DNA from: Nymphaea colorata
Taxonomy: Eukaryota; Streptophyta; Magnoliopsida; Nymphaeales; Nymphaeaceae
Assembly (NCBI RefSeq): GCF_008831285.2
Contig: NC_045141.1
Location: 498,001-562,000 of the forward strand
Length of the DNA: 64,000 nt
Direction: 5' to 3'
Part shown: piece by piece, positions 24,321 to 37,599 of the stretch
Layout: every line of letters begins with the position of its first letter
Numbering within the stretch: position 1 is the first letter of the stretch
The notes under the pieces: model-generated
What the model saw: only the letters and a program-made list of their open reading frames with translations
The model's database searches: none
Told to the model about the DNA's origin: nothing
Made by a program: the position numbers and the translations under genes

Positions 24321-25538
24321 ATGGCGGAGGGGCTCGAGGAATTCATGAACAAAGTGAAGTTAATAGCAAAGCTTCAACACAAAAACCTGGTTGAGCTTTT
24401 AGGATGCTGTGTCGATGGAGAAGAGAAGATTTTGGTCTACGTGTTTATGACCAACAAAAGCCTCGACAAATTTCTCTTTGGTTAGCAGCAAGTACTCCTT
24501 ACCATCTGCCTTCTCTCGCATGGAAGGACTTGCAAGTTTCAAAAACAAAGGACTTGAATCGCCATTCCATAATAACAAAACCTGCTCTGTTGTGTGAAAA
24601 CACACACACAACAATCTTAAAACACAAAAAGAAAAGTTGAGGTTTGAAAGTTTATTACAAGTATGTAAAAATTGAGCTTTACCACATGCCCTATTGAATT
24701 TTCTTCATAACAGTGGCCACCATATTACTATATTAACTGTTTTCCAAATTCATCATTTGTTTCAAGTTGTCTCACTTAAACCTCAACTTTTCCTTAATCA
24801 GGGAAACATCCAATCTTGAGATTATACTCTTTAAAATTGTTAACCGGCACAGTCAAATTTGATTGAACTGCAGTTTTGCTGCAAAGATGGGCTTTCCATC
24901 ATGGCATGCCTAAGAACGAATATAAGGAACACGAAATATATAGATGCAAATGAATTAGAAAACGCTTTTGCACTTATTGAAGTTTTATCTGTAACATGGA
25001 TTAATATTAAGTTTTGGGGGCTTTTTGCAAGAGATCACATTTCTAGAATTAGTTCCATGGCAAGAACATCAAGAAATATGAATATTGTTCATCACAAAAC
25101 CACTATTCGGCTGATTTACGTGAAATCAATTATGCTTCTCCATCTACATTATATAGTTCAATCTGATCAAAGTAAGTTCGCAATTTTCACAAGCTATAGG
25201 AAACATTTCCAATCTACTGTCCATGTGTAAACATGTATAGCAGCAAGAGTTTATGACTTTGTTTTTGAATGTTCATCCTGAATTAACTGTTTGTAAACAA
25301 TGTGCAGATCAAACACTGGACCCATCGTTGAACTCAGAGAAACACTTTAAAATAGTGATGGGGATTGCTCGGGGGCTTCAGTATCTCCATCAAGAATCTG
25401 GGTTCAAAGTGATCCACAGGGATCTCAAAATAATCAACATTTTGCTCGATGGAGAGACAAACCCAAAAATTGTACACTTCGAACTAGCCAGAATACTCGG
25501 TGGTGATCAAACTCAAGCAAATACCGTCAGAGTTGTAG
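24321..25538 (+). pseudogene. Receptor-like kinase (cysteine-rich RLK/SRK type) fragment, two exons
   Basis: Exon 1 (24321-24480) reads [20 protein letters not shown], then [20 protein letters not shown] and NKSLDKFLF, the alphaC-to-beta5 part of plant RLK kinase domains. An intron with GT...CAG ends spans 24481-25307. Exon 2 (25308-25538) continues in phase as [29 protein letters not shown], the catalytic loop [14 protein letters not shown] and [14 protein letters not shown], ending at a GT donor. The DFG motif is replaced by HFE, so magnesium coordination would be lost. The N-lobe glycine loop upstream and the activation-loop APE region downstream are missing. The phase-perfect intron shows a genomic copy, not a retrocopy. 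Confidence 0.88.
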
Positions 25539-25624
25539 GTAGGAACCTAGTGAGCACTCTTGCTCAATGTTATGAGATGGGTTGTCTCTCTCCCACCAAC
25601 ACTCCCACAACCCCATGTATGCCC

Positions 25625-27400
25625 AATAGTGTTATAATATTATAACACATGTAGTGTTATAATATTATAATAGTGTTATTATGATAATATTGTTATAATA
25701 GTGTAATACATTACATGTTAGTGTAATACATTACTGTAATAACACTATATGTATGTTGTAAAATATATACAAATTAGTATATACTACAGTGTTGTTATAA
25801 CCTGTAGTGTTATGCCATGTTAGTGTAATACATTACTGTAATAACACTATATGTATGTTGTAAAATATATACATATTAGTATATACTACAGTGTTGTTAT
25901 AACCTGTAGTGTTATGCATTACTGTTATTACAACAAGTTACAATAAGATGTATAATGTATATACATGTTATATACTGTTACATTTATATAATATTATATG
26001 AATGTGACAGATATATTGTAACATGTATATACATGATACAATAACATGTATATACTGTTACATGTTACAATAACAATATATACATGTTATACTATAACAT
26101 ATATATAATATTATTACCCGTACAATATGTTATATAACACTATAGTGTTTTATAACATGTAGTGTTGTAACACTACAGGTTATATATATAATATATACAG
26201 TATTACAATATAACACTATTGTATTATAACACAAAGTGTATTATACTGTATAAATGTATAACACTACAGTGTATATTATAATATATAGCACTATAGTATA
26301 TATTATAATATATAACACTATAGTGTTATATAGTGTTATATATGATGTAACACTATATAACACTATATAATGTATATGTTATATAGTATACTCTAGTAAT
26401 GTATATGTTTTAGCATATACGATATATTTTATAACATATAATGTATAGATTATATACACATATAAGTACATCCTATTATATACTTAGATGTTGTACATAT
26501 ACATATATTATATGTTATAACCTCTATATAACCTTTAATATTACATATAATTAGACGTTATAACATATAAGATATATAATACGTGTATATATAATACACT
26601 ATATACACTATATACTATAATATTTATATAGTATATGTACTATAAATGTTTTATGCTATACGTGTACATATAGCATTTGCATATATAGTGTCAGAACATA
26701 TAACATATGTTATATGTTACATATAATATATGCACACATATATTATATATGTATATATATATTGTATATTATATATATACAGGTACATATACGTATGTAC
26801 ACTATATATAATATTACACGTCTATACATATATATACATGTGAACTACATGTATAATGCACACATATGTTATATATGTACATATGCATATATGTATCAAT
26901 GTATTATACATGTAGTGTTCTATACGCGAAGAACATTACTATATATATTATACGCATATAATACGTTGCACGTTATATGTATAATATATGTAACATCTAT
27001 ACATATATATATGCACACTACATGTATAACATATTATATACATATAATACGTTAATCATAAACACTATATATATATATATATATATACACTATATATGTC
27101 ATACATTATATATAGTTTATCTAATACGTTATATATATATAACGTGTTACATATTATATGTTATATATGTTACAGTACAATGTATTATACATATATACAT
27201 ATAACGTATTATATATATCGTGTAAAAACATATGGATATGTTATGTGTTATATTTATATATACATATACATTAATATATATACATATATCATATGCATGT
27301 ACACATGATTTAACATGTTATATCTATTAAAATATTTTGTATATATAGTATACATACGTATATAACATATGAACTATAATATACAACAATACAAAGAGAT
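25625..27400. repeat. ~1.8 kb nearly pure A/T block
   Basis: Built from short recombining words such as GTGTTATAA, AACACTATA, ACATATATA and TGTATAT. Open frames here are simple-sequence products. It abuts the kinase fragment on the left and repeat copy B on the right. Confidence 0.9.
25714..25917. repeat. 102-bp tandem duplication within the A/T block
   Basis: CATGTTAGTGTAATACATTA begins at 25714 and again at 25816; the two 102-bp units are nearly identical. Confidence 0.9.
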
Positions 27401-27401
27401 T

Positions 27402-30180
27402 TTTATTTGATACTACCACCGAAGACATCAACTTTACAACCCGAACTGCTTTTTGGAGAAAAGAAGCATATGCAAACCTTGATGTGTGAACAATGCCACC
27501 TAGAATGGAAACTATGTTCTCTGTTTGTAAACAAAATCCCATGAACATGTGCCAAGCTTCAAGCAGCCAAAACACTAACGAGTAGATGTGAGTACCACCT
27601 TTATAAAACATTATAGGAACATGATCTGCAACAGGTTGTATTTGGATTGAACCAGCATCTTATTTAAAATAAAAGAATCTCAATTAAATCAGTTGTCTTC
27701 TTATAAATGTCTGATTCACACATACAAGCTGCTCTCTGGATGATTTACTTTGCAAGTATGTTGTTTAATCTTTGTCTAGTTATTTTCGAAAAAAATAACT
27801 GTTGAAAATCGAAGCTGGTATGTTGTTGCAACTATGTAGGAAGGAAAATTGATCCATTTCACATGCGTTTTTTAAACTTTAGTTGAGCTTTATGTAGGCC
27901 ATATCAACCAATTGTGCCTCATAAAGGAAGTTATTGGTTTCATGTCTGCATTTCTTTTGCTGCAGGTTTTGAGGAGCGCTTTCAAAAAGATCCACATCTA
28001 TGTTCATCAGAAGTACAGCTATTTGTATGAATGGAATGAGTAATATATACCATGTTGCATGGATACTTATCTTACATTGGTATGGATACGAGTGTCAGTG
28101 TGGGTGTGATTGTTCAATTGAGTGTTCATTTCGTTTTTTGACGTGCTAATATCATTTACTTTCGCTGGAGAACATTGAATATTTATTTTTAGGTTTGTTT
28201 TTGAAGTAGACTAAGAATTGTAGCTATTATCTTGTGTATCTAACAAAACTTTTACCAGATTAAAAATCGTTTTTAAATACAAAAACAACCTTCAAAAATT
28301 CTTTTTTTTTTTTGTTTCTAAAATTTCTTTGGCTTATGTGAAACAACTACCAGTTTTCGGTTGGACCAATTAGGTTGGGTTTGCAACATTATTTAGTAGT
28401 CTCCATTTTTTTTATTTAGAATTTGGATCTCTAGTCATTAACCTCATAGGGCATTAGTGGAAATGTTTCCTTTGTTGTTTTGATTTTTTTTTTTGAGTGA
28501 AATTTTATATCTTGTAGTTAGTAAGGGTTCAACTTACTTAGTAAATATTGGTTCACTTCTTCATTTTCTAGAAGTGTTTTTGTTCCTATAAACTGTTTTA
28601 GTTTTTGCTTGAATTCTTGATTTATCTAGCATAAAGTGCAAGGAAGGGTTGATTAGATAGGTGGGGATAGAGTAGAATAGATGATTTGTATTTGATTTTT
28701 GAATTCAGTAATTCGATAGTTTGATCTTCCCTACTTCTATATGAGAGCAGATGAAGTTCTTCTTCTATCCAACAATCAATTTGGTTTCATAAAAACTCCT
28801 CTCTCTAGGCAGAAGATAGCACCTACTTTTAGGTGATATGCCATTTGATGTCAAAAACTTTTTTTAAAGAGGAAGTTTTTAATTCCGGCTAGAAACATTT
28901 TGTAAGTGTGCAATCATTCAATGATGCTATTCACTCTAGTGATCAAGTGTTTGCAAGGATTTGGTAGGAAAATATCATAAGAAAGAAGCCATAATGCCTT
29001 ATAAAGTATTGGCAGGTAGCAAAATGAGAGTTTAGATATGGGTTCAAGGCTTTTGTAGTTGTTCCTTTGGGTCAGTGATTGAGAGTACCAGGTAGACATA
29101 TATGTGATTTATATCTATGCCGCGAAGATAATGACTTATGAACTTTTGGCCTGTTGAAAACCCATAAGGTGAAACGGGTGTGATATGTGACAAAACTACA
29201 CATGATCACCAAAGCGGTAGATCTTCATAGTAACCTTTGGGGAGGTGAGGTATTCCCACAAAGGTGAAGGTCGGCCTGAAAATCAAAAGCAAGGAAAAAA
29301 ATGAAAAAGCAAAAAACCAATTTCAAAAAAAAAAAAAGCAAAAGAATCAAAAGCAAGAAAAACAAAAGGTGTTGTCCAGAGATGAATGGCATGAAGGTTG
29401 AACTCAAAAGAATTGAAATGCGACAATCTTTCGTGGACGTGCGATTCTTGGGTCAATATCTGCTCTTCTTTTTTATTTCATAAGACGTTGAGGATGATTC
29501 CTTTATGTTCTTTTTTTTTGGAAATTTAAAGGCTTCTCTTCTAAAGACTCAATAACAATGATGCGAAAAGAATCCCGATGCTTGTACCATATTGAGGGTA
29601 AATGAAGGGCATATCATTTGCATAATACGAGCACTTCATGATTATGGTTTAAATTGATTATTTGTAAACCATTTGAAAGTAAGCTCTTGACATCTCTTGT
29701 TATGTTTCCTGACTTTTTGAGAAAATGAGGAACTCCCAGCCCTTCTCTGTTCTTGAAAATTGTTGTCTTTTTTATTACCAAACAACTAGTCTATTCACAA
29801 AATAGATAAAACCCCTCAAACATATTTCACTCATGCTAAGGTGAGGCTGGTTTTTTGTTGATTTTTCTTTTAAGTTTTGCTTAGGAAAGGGTTTGAAAGA
29901 GTCATTCTTTTATTTTTTTTTATCATTGGTTTTTTTTTTGTTTACATTGTGAGTGTCTTCTTATTCATGCAGCTGATGTCAAAGTTTAAAGCCCAACTCA
30001 TCAGTGTTCTTGTGGATGTACAGTGGTTTTCGAAAAGCCGATTCATGTTGCATGAGAGTTTGATTTTGTACTACAAAATCAAGTTTTTGTTTGAGTTCCC
30101 AACAAATTTGAATTTGATTTGAGTGAGTTTACATAAAATTTGGCTGAAATAGAAACTAATGCTGGCTGCAAAAGTTGCAA
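27402..30180 (+). repeat. Unclassified repeat, copy B (first half)
   Basis: Collinear with 6268-9501 of copy A along its whole length, with small indels and without the MITE found in A. It ends abruptly at ...AAAGTTGCAA, exactly where the match of copy A to copy C begins. One stretch (27966-28043) reads VLRSAFKKIHIYVHQKYSYL ending in YEWNE and a stop, after a CAG acceptor-like sequence; it may be a former last exon of unknown family. Confidence 0.88.
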
Positions 30181-31239
30181 CGAGTTGCATAAAGGCAAAT
30201 ACTGTCATTGTTTGATTGTGTTTTTTGTTTATTAGCTTGTCATAATTGGGAGGAAGCCAACTCTTATGCATGTACATTTCCTAAGAGCTCGAAAACCACA
30301 CCCTTTACACCGGAAATCTCCTGCAAGTGCAGAGATTGCTATAAAATTATATTCCAAAATTGTGCATATTTGGGTGAGTTTAACATTTGATAATTGATTT
30401 GTTTTGCTTCCCAAAACCCGTTATCCCTTGGGTTTAGTGTATTTTATTGCAGGGAAACTGATGTGACCCAATGATTGCAAGATATATGTCGAACACAGAG
30501 GATTTCTGCTAGACAAATTTACACATATGTGCAGAAATTAGATTGCTTGCAGCATCCATGGCTGGCCTATCTTTTACCTAAATTGAGTTAAGATTTTAGG
30601 TACGATATGACAGCATAAGTCAGAGTCATGTAGGCTTCTTTCACAGTCTTTCAAATTGTCTATATTGATGTCCAGTTAGTTTACAGAACATAGATTTCAA
30701 GTAAGGTATTATTTTGGTTATTTTTTGTTTCATGTATATCTTTTTAAAGTGTTTATTAGTTGAGCATAGAGTTCTTGCTCGTCAATGGGTCTAAGCTCTA
30801 GGTTAATGCCCTTGTTTTTCTTTGTTCTCATTTTTTTTCCAAGTTGGTCATTGCAGCCACAAGCACTTTTGGAGAAATGTAAGGGTGGATGCATTCAGTG
30901 GAGCGTTGGAGCACAAATCAAAGATCTAAATTGTCATAGGGTTGCCCTTTCAAGCAACCACAATTTAGGAATTGTTTATTTTTTCAATTTTTGTAATTAA
31001 ACTAGTAGCATCGCCTTGAATATTATTTCGTGAACTTTTCGACTTGTTTTTATTTGAGGTAGTAAATGTGCATTTTTTGGTCTATCTCAATATCCGTTTG
31101 TTCCATGTGTTTGATCTGGACTTCCCACTTATTGGACTCCGGTTCTAAATTTAAAATTTGGTGTATGGTCTTCACTAATTTCTATCAAAAATATCATTTT
31201 TAAAGAGATTTAACATAAAAATCACATCAGAGTTTTGTT
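30181..31239. other. No recognisable gene
   Basis: AT-rich sequence just right of the breakpoint of copy B. The first bases form the inverted repeat TGCAACGAGTTGCA (30176-30189). Confidence 0.4.
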
Positions 31240-31530
31240 GCCATTTCCAGGGATTATCGAAAGTATGTTACTTCTATTGCCTCTTAGAAGGTTTGTAGTT
31301 TGTATTTTCTTGGTTTATTGATTTGGTTTTTCTTTCTTCTTTTTTTGGTGTGTGAGATGTTATATCTTGTAGTTAGTAAGTATAGAGTTCACTTCTTACT
31401 CATTTTTAATTGGTTCTTTTTTTGATTGAATTCTTGAATTATGGAGCTTAAATCACAAAAGGCATTAGGAAGGTGGCGATAGAGTAGAATAGTCTATTTT
31501 AGTTTGATTGTTTAATTAAGTGTTTATTTT
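31240..31530 (+). repeat. Diverged fragment of the same unclassified repeat (copy D)
   Basis: Shares, in order, GTTATATCTTGTAGTTAGTA, a TTCACTTCTT phrase, a TTGAATTCTTGA-like phrase and GATAGAGTAGAATAG with 7590-7790 of copy A and 28500-28680 of copy B. It is more diverged than B. Confidence 0.5.
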
Positions 31531-32458
31531 CCTCAAACTGCACAAAACTGCTAGTTCCATCAACACACTTGCTTATAGAAATATTTATACATGATGTGAC
31601 ACCCCAACCTTAACCACGGCCATCTAACATTACTTAGAATGCTAAAAAGTCATGTCTACAGCATAAGATCAACACATTAACTGATCACTAACTGTAGTCA
31701 CATACAAGAATATATGCATGCCCTTAAGTACAAGTTACTATCTCTCTTCCCCAATTGCCCATAAGAATATAAATGCAACCTAAATGAACTCTAACTCTAG
31801 TATATTGTTATTGTACTTACAGGTTTACAACTCAAAACTTAATCCTAAATGCCTTGTGTCACTCACAAGGATTGATGGACTACATTAGAACATAGAACAA
31901 CACATATCTAAATCAATTCTAGGCTCACATTTCAAATTCCAATAAGGTTCCTATAAAATATGTTGAAGTGTCACATAATTAATCTCGTATCAAATTCCAA
32001 TAAAAAATCTATTCTTTTCTGAAATATCACTGACATTTCAGGCAAAAAACATAAATTAGATGAATACTCAAATACAATTTCTGCATCATAATCATATATA
32101 CGAAAGGTCTAAGACAAATCAAAGAATTCATCACTATCACTTTTTTTATGCATGATAGAATCGAAGGTTAAGTCCGACACTATGGTGTTGGAAGCTACTT
32201 AACTGGTGTCATCAGAAAACCTTAAAAGTTAAAACCTTTCAAGCAACACCCATCCAACCCCTCTCGGATGCATGAAAATAAACTACCCCCTGTTCTAACC
32301 TTTGAGGCTTTGATGCACAACTTAGGGAATGATTGGTGGAGGTGACTCGCTGGCTGTTGACAACCAGCAGTAGATGGCAGCGGCCTGCAAATAATGAATA
32401 GAACCCCAGACCACAAATTTGAAGACCCGTGGCAAATAATCAAGAAGCCAAGCATGCA

Positions 32459-32509
<51 letters not shown>

Positions 32510-34127
32510 TACTGGGCTTGGGGAAATTTAGGATGACATGGATCGATGTCGAGATCCTCTTAGCGATCATCACCACCCTCTATCTCCATTGTGAACAAAT
32601 AACATAAAATTCCGTTGCAGCAGAGTGTATGTACACACTAACATTTCATCAACCAATTTGAGGGCTACCACAATGAAGAGAACACACGAATGAAGGAGAC
32701 AAGATGAGATAACATGCGACTAGAGGTGCGTCAGCCATTGACGATGCAGAGCCTTAGATAGAGAGCATAGAGGACAGGTTAGCATACCTGTTTGAAACGA
32801 CGCCATATGAGAACGCCTATCATTGATCAGGGCTGCACCACCTTCATCGCACAGGTTGCGCCTGTAAATCAGAGATAAAGAACAAGATTTTAAGAAGAGA
32901 AAGAAAAAGGTGTTCAGTGTTAGCCATGGCCGACGCAGAACCTAGTGTGAGCGAGAAGTAGAAGGTTTAGTTCATATATGTGAAGAAGAGGGGAGGTGGG
33001 ATGGCGATGGGTTGCATTGTAGGATAAGAAGAAGAATAGGGGAGACACAAGAGAAGCATTGAGGTGTTTGATTATCATTCCTGCCATGCTGTTCTTGCCC
33101 TCTATGACTCTCGTTCATGAGAGAGTAATATGTGAAAACGGACATGGAGCGTTTATGTAAGGTTTTGCTCCATCAATGTAGCATCCCGCTGAAGTTGCCA
33201 CCATGATGACCTTGCACTCATACCAGTTGGCAACCAGCTGAGGAGACACTCAAAGTCTCAAGACCGAAACTCATTCATGCAGCAGTCCCTAAGTAATAAC
33301 CTTCCCAATTACAACACACAATCTTTTGTTATGGGTTCAATCCAGTGGACCCAAGTACCGATAAAGAGAAGCCCTGCGGGAGGGGTAAGGCATCGTTGGA
33401 GCCCAACATTCAACATATCATATTGAACAACCAATTGTCGTGGAATCAAGAACTCCATTTGTTGGTTGACAACATCCAACATGTATAGGTTGATTATATT
33501 ACAAGTTCTCAAATACCCAACACACCTTTCAAAGGATCCGATAAACTTAATTCCATGATTCCAATGTTGTGTGTGTCCAACTCCGGCCTCCAATCCCAGC
33601 CGTATAACCACCAAATCCCCCCATTGGTGTGCCAACTTTAATTTAATTAGAACCACTAGTGCCACAAGATGCTACAAACTTTTGTCAAGCCATGAGTTCT
33701 AGAACAGCTCCACAATGTGCACCTTCCTTTTCCAACCAACTCCACACAAGTATGTTTCCCATTTGGTTATGGATCTTGGGTCATAAATTGATCAAACACC
33801 ACTTAAGGAACCCGCTCCAAATGTTGGCCCCAACTGAAGATGGAACACTCATTTAGCTGGCTAGGCCTAATTGGCTTCACCCAAATGCAGCTCCCAAAAA
33901 CTCCTCAGCACAAACAAAAGTGCTCCCAGGTAGGTGATGTGGGCCAAGAAGGACCAAGTCTTAGACTCCCAGGACCTCTCTGTACTTTACCATAGAGCTC
34001 GGGCAAACTTGTAAAAGAAGATTGCAACTTAATATTTTTTTATTATTTTAAGCTGCACACTCAACACCAAAGGGTAAAGGATGTCCAAGCAATTTAAGCA
34101 GGAGATGAGAGAGGACCTCTTCACTGT
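31531..34127. other. No recognisable gene; contains a (GA)n microsatellite
   Basis: Mixed repetitive-looking sequence. A GA dinucleotide run of about 20 units lies at 32463-32503. Open frames at 32222-32576 and 33309-33665 show no known motif. Confidence 0.45.
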
Positions 34128-36177
34128 CTCCTCTTCTACTTTATCCTTAGCAGCCCCTTTATTTTATCCTTGGATTCTTAGTGAATTGGAAAGGTTTTGA
34201 GGCAACCTGCCCACAAGGACAAGCTTCCCGAGATAAAAGCTCCAAGCCCCCAACATGAAAGCATTAAGCTAAAAACACACCCGGCACCTCCCTAGAAAAA
34301 AGCTCCACTCTAAAGCCTCAACATGAAACCATGAAGCTCAAAAATGCATGGCACCTCCCCTTTCTTCTTCAAGCAGGCCCCAATTTATTTGTCTGGTTAA
34401 TCTCCCCTCCACCAAATTTCATTAATCATGGAGCATGCATGGGACACCATGTGTCTCCTTTCCTCTTCCTAACAAAGAATAAATCAGGCTCACACCATAT
34501 GCACATTAATGCTTTTTGAAGAATAGAAGGCATTAAAGCAACCTACGGGAAACCTGTATACAAAGCATCTAAGAAGCCTGCATACAAAGCATCTCTAACC
34601 AACAATTTTGACCTCATTCCATTGAAGGATGGAAAAAAAATTGCACATGGAGAGAAAGCACCTACATACTATCCCCCTCAGTTTCTAGAGTTTCAACCTG
34701 ATTGGCATCTCAACATTTAAAGATCTACCAACAAATCATGTATGGAGAACAAAAGAAATTTGGTGCCCATCATTTATATTCATCATCTGATTTTTTTCAT
34801 CTAAATGACTATTTGCATAGCATCGAAGCTCCATCTTTGAAGGAAAACCTCCATGACCCGTCTTTGAAGGGATCCAATGAAGCCCAACCTCAATGATGCC
34901 AACTACAACCTACCATATATAAGTGGACAGGCGACAGATTACACCAGCCATGAGCCACCCAATGCAAAATCTAGGTGCATTAAGTGCTTGATTCCCTTGG
35001 TCAAACTGCTCGACCACCTCTCATTCCCCATCAACTCTTGTGGTGCTACCAAAATTTCTAACCAAGCACTGGCCAATTACTCAAACTCTTATCTCACTCC
35101 TTTTCACTAATATCCCACTTCACATGAGCCCTCCATACCCACTCCCCTTCTCTGAAAAAATATGGCAAGTGGAATGAACAAAAAAGCTATTGAATGAAAA
35201 GAAAGTGGGGCTTTAAATGCTAAAGTCCCAACTATTTTCAGTGAGAGAGAGAAGGCTCATTCATATGCAAGCATGTTCAACATAGGGTGTTCCATGATCC
35301 ACATGAACTCAAAAACAATAATTCATATGAATGTCCCTTATGAATAAGCTTATAAATTGAAATAAATGCTTGAATCACATACTATCAAACAAAATTATTT
35401 TGAGTAACCAATGAATTTAGTCTTCAAAGTAAGATTTCACAACCCATCACACTGCTCAACATGAGCAAGACAATGTGAATGACATGCCTACAAGTGGATT
35501 AACATTACCAGTGTAACCAGAGAGCCATCACTACCTCAACTAACACCATCATCACCACCATCTTCCAAGCATCACCAGTAGTCCACAGAGCTCTTGACCA
35601 AGAGCAATGCATAGAAAAATGTCATTAAGAATGCCAAAACATGGACCTTAAATTCATTATAAACCAAACCTAAAAGTTCTTCAGCATTTCCAATAAAGTT
35701 TGACACCAGTCTCCACAATAAAATTATTTTAATGGTACCATCCACAAAAATGTCAGTAGCAGGTACATGGAGACAAGCAGAGAAGAGATAAAGCAAGGTC
35801 CTAAGATTCTGAAGATTCATGAAAAACATATAAGATGCAAAATGTAGGAAAGAGAGAAAATGATCTTAGATCCATTAAGGCTGAACATAAGATTTTACAT
35901 TTTGTAGAGCCTTATAAATGTTTGTCATGAAACACCTACTGCCTCCTTATGCTACATTAGATATGCCCTTACATATCTCCTCAACCATTCCAGGTAGTTC
36001 AAAATTCTCTAGCAATATTCAAGACCATCCAACAACGATTGTGGCTTAGCTTCCTATACTTCAATGCAAAGCCTACAAAAGAACCAAGTAGAAAGGTAAA
36101 ATTTGGAAAAAGTCAGGTAAATTTCAAAAATTCTGAGTTCCTGCACCAAGTTAGCAGGAAACAGTTTAGTAAGCATT
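34128..36177 (-). repeat. Unclassified repeat, copy C (second half, inverted)
   Basis: Read on the minus strand it is collinear with 9500-11232 of copy A, including CTGCTAACTTGGTGCAGGAA, the TGGTGGTGATGATGGTGT region and the GCTGCTAAGGAT end. It has extra sequence near 34300-34400, where part of the unit is repeated. It starts precisely where copy B stops. Confidence 0.88.
35572..35829 (-). other. Open-frame block of copy C matching copy A
   Basis: An open minus-strand frame with PATDIFVDGTIKIILLWRLV, NFIGNAEELLGLVYNEFKVH and KSSVDYW. The same frame is recognisable in copy A at 9946-10142. The stretch VLAFLMTFFYALLLV could span a membrane. Family not recognised. Confidence 0.4.
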
Positions 36178-36369
36178 TTATAACTAGGGTCCAAAAATTC
36201 TGAAATTTTGAGGGTATCAAGTTCAATACCTAACTTTGACCCAAAAACCATACAAAAATCGGTCCCTAACCTCTTCAAATGTCTATGTACCCAATTGGCC
36301 TAGGGAGCATTAGCTATATTATTCTCTTAACTGTGTCCTTTGTACATATGGTAATGATGGATGGACCAT

Positions 36370-36610
36370 AATTTCACTTGATACAATGGTGGAGAGTGGA
36401 TGGAATTCCTTCTACTTTATGGATCCATCTAAGTACCAAGAGCAAGTTGTATGATGGGGGTATGTCTACAACGTGGAAAAAAATGCAATGGCTGGTGTGT
36501 TCATTCATTATGTCCGTAGAGAGTTCCTTGGTTGCTCATCTTTTGACTATCATATCCATAGATTTTGATTTGGTTGTGACGCTATTTGTCTTCACAGAAG
36601 CCTAAAGCCT
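36370..36610 (-). pseudogene. Gypsy aspartic protease, C-terminal part
   Basis: Minus-strand reading gives FFHVVDIPPSYNLLLVLRWI followed by HKVEGIPSTLHHCIK. This matches the pattern F.V.DIP..YNLLLGRPWIH..GAVPSTLHQ.LK of plant Tat/Ogre polyproteins. The GRPW part is changed to VLRW. The catalytic DSG region upstream is not clear. Confidence 0.65.
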
Positions 36611-36978
36611 TGGTTGTGAGATCATGACAAATATTTAAGCTGCTTCCTTCATAGATCAAAACATGCAGCACAATCATCTTATTAACTTGGATGACGATAT
36701 AGAGTGCATTTTTGTGATAGTATCCTCATTTCAAAAGATCATTTTCTCTGAAAGTGGTCAACTGATCTTTGGAGGCCTGAGTGCAGTGTTCTTCATTAAC
36801 ATGTTCTTATAAAGGGATGATTTGCTCTATATAACATAGATCTTCATTTGAATAGTCAACTAATGGCTCATCATCGCCTTGCAAGGAAATGTCTTTGGCA
36901 TTATAGTGGTTTTGGATGAACTTCTTGCCCTGTTATTCATCATACTGATGAAATTTTGGGGTTTCTTACCCTAATTAG

Positions 36979-37330
36979 TTACCAAAACTTGGTGTGAGTT
37001 GTCTTCATCACAAGGTCAGACATGCTCCTGTGGGTGATACAAGAGTGGAGTGACCACTGTGATTGGAATGGATTTTTTAGGACTTCAAGAATGTTGTTAT
37101 CATTAATCTTGAGATCTTTGTTGATGAAGTCTTCAATGATATACTTGAAGACAAAACAATCCTTAGTGTAATAACCAGGGGCATGATGAAACTTGCATAA
37201 TTTTTCTTTGTCATGTCCCATCAATTTTTGTGGTTCCAAAACTTTTGGTAGAATGACAATTCCTTTGGCGAGGAGATACTCCAGAATCTTCTCACGATGT
37301 TGACTAAGGGAATTGAACTTCTGATCATAG
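36979..37330 (-). pseudogene. Gypsy gag C-terminus, zinc-knuckle-like
   Basis: KLCKFHHAPGYYTKDCFVFK, then IIEDFINKD, fits the C-x2-H...GH.T..C..L...I..LI pattern found between gag and protease of plant gypsy elements; the usual GH is GY here. Open from 37239 to 36979 on the minus strand, with related sequence continuing upstream. Confidence 0.65.
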
Positions 37331-37599
37331 ATTCAGCCTGGGTGCTTATTCTTTCCTTCCTTCTTGGGTGGCTATGTGTTCTTCTTATGGCTTACTTCTT
37401 TGTCATGCTTATAATTATTGTTGTTGTCTTTTTAGGTTCCAGTATTTTGCTATGAAGTGGGCGAAGAGCTGAACTTTACATCCTTTCTTAACATATTCTT
37501 TGTACTTGGGTGCAATGATTCCATCAAAATCACCTTCTTTAATTCCTCCTTCTATTGGATCTTTCTACTGGATCAAATCAACAAAGGTCTTGAGTCAAG

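Noticed and set aside
26714-27308. Tyr/Ile-rich open frames in the A/T block
   Set aside because: Products of simple sequence (TATA/ACAT words), not genes.
33309-33665. 118-codon minus-strand open frame
   Set aside because: No recognisable motif, and no second copy to test conservation.
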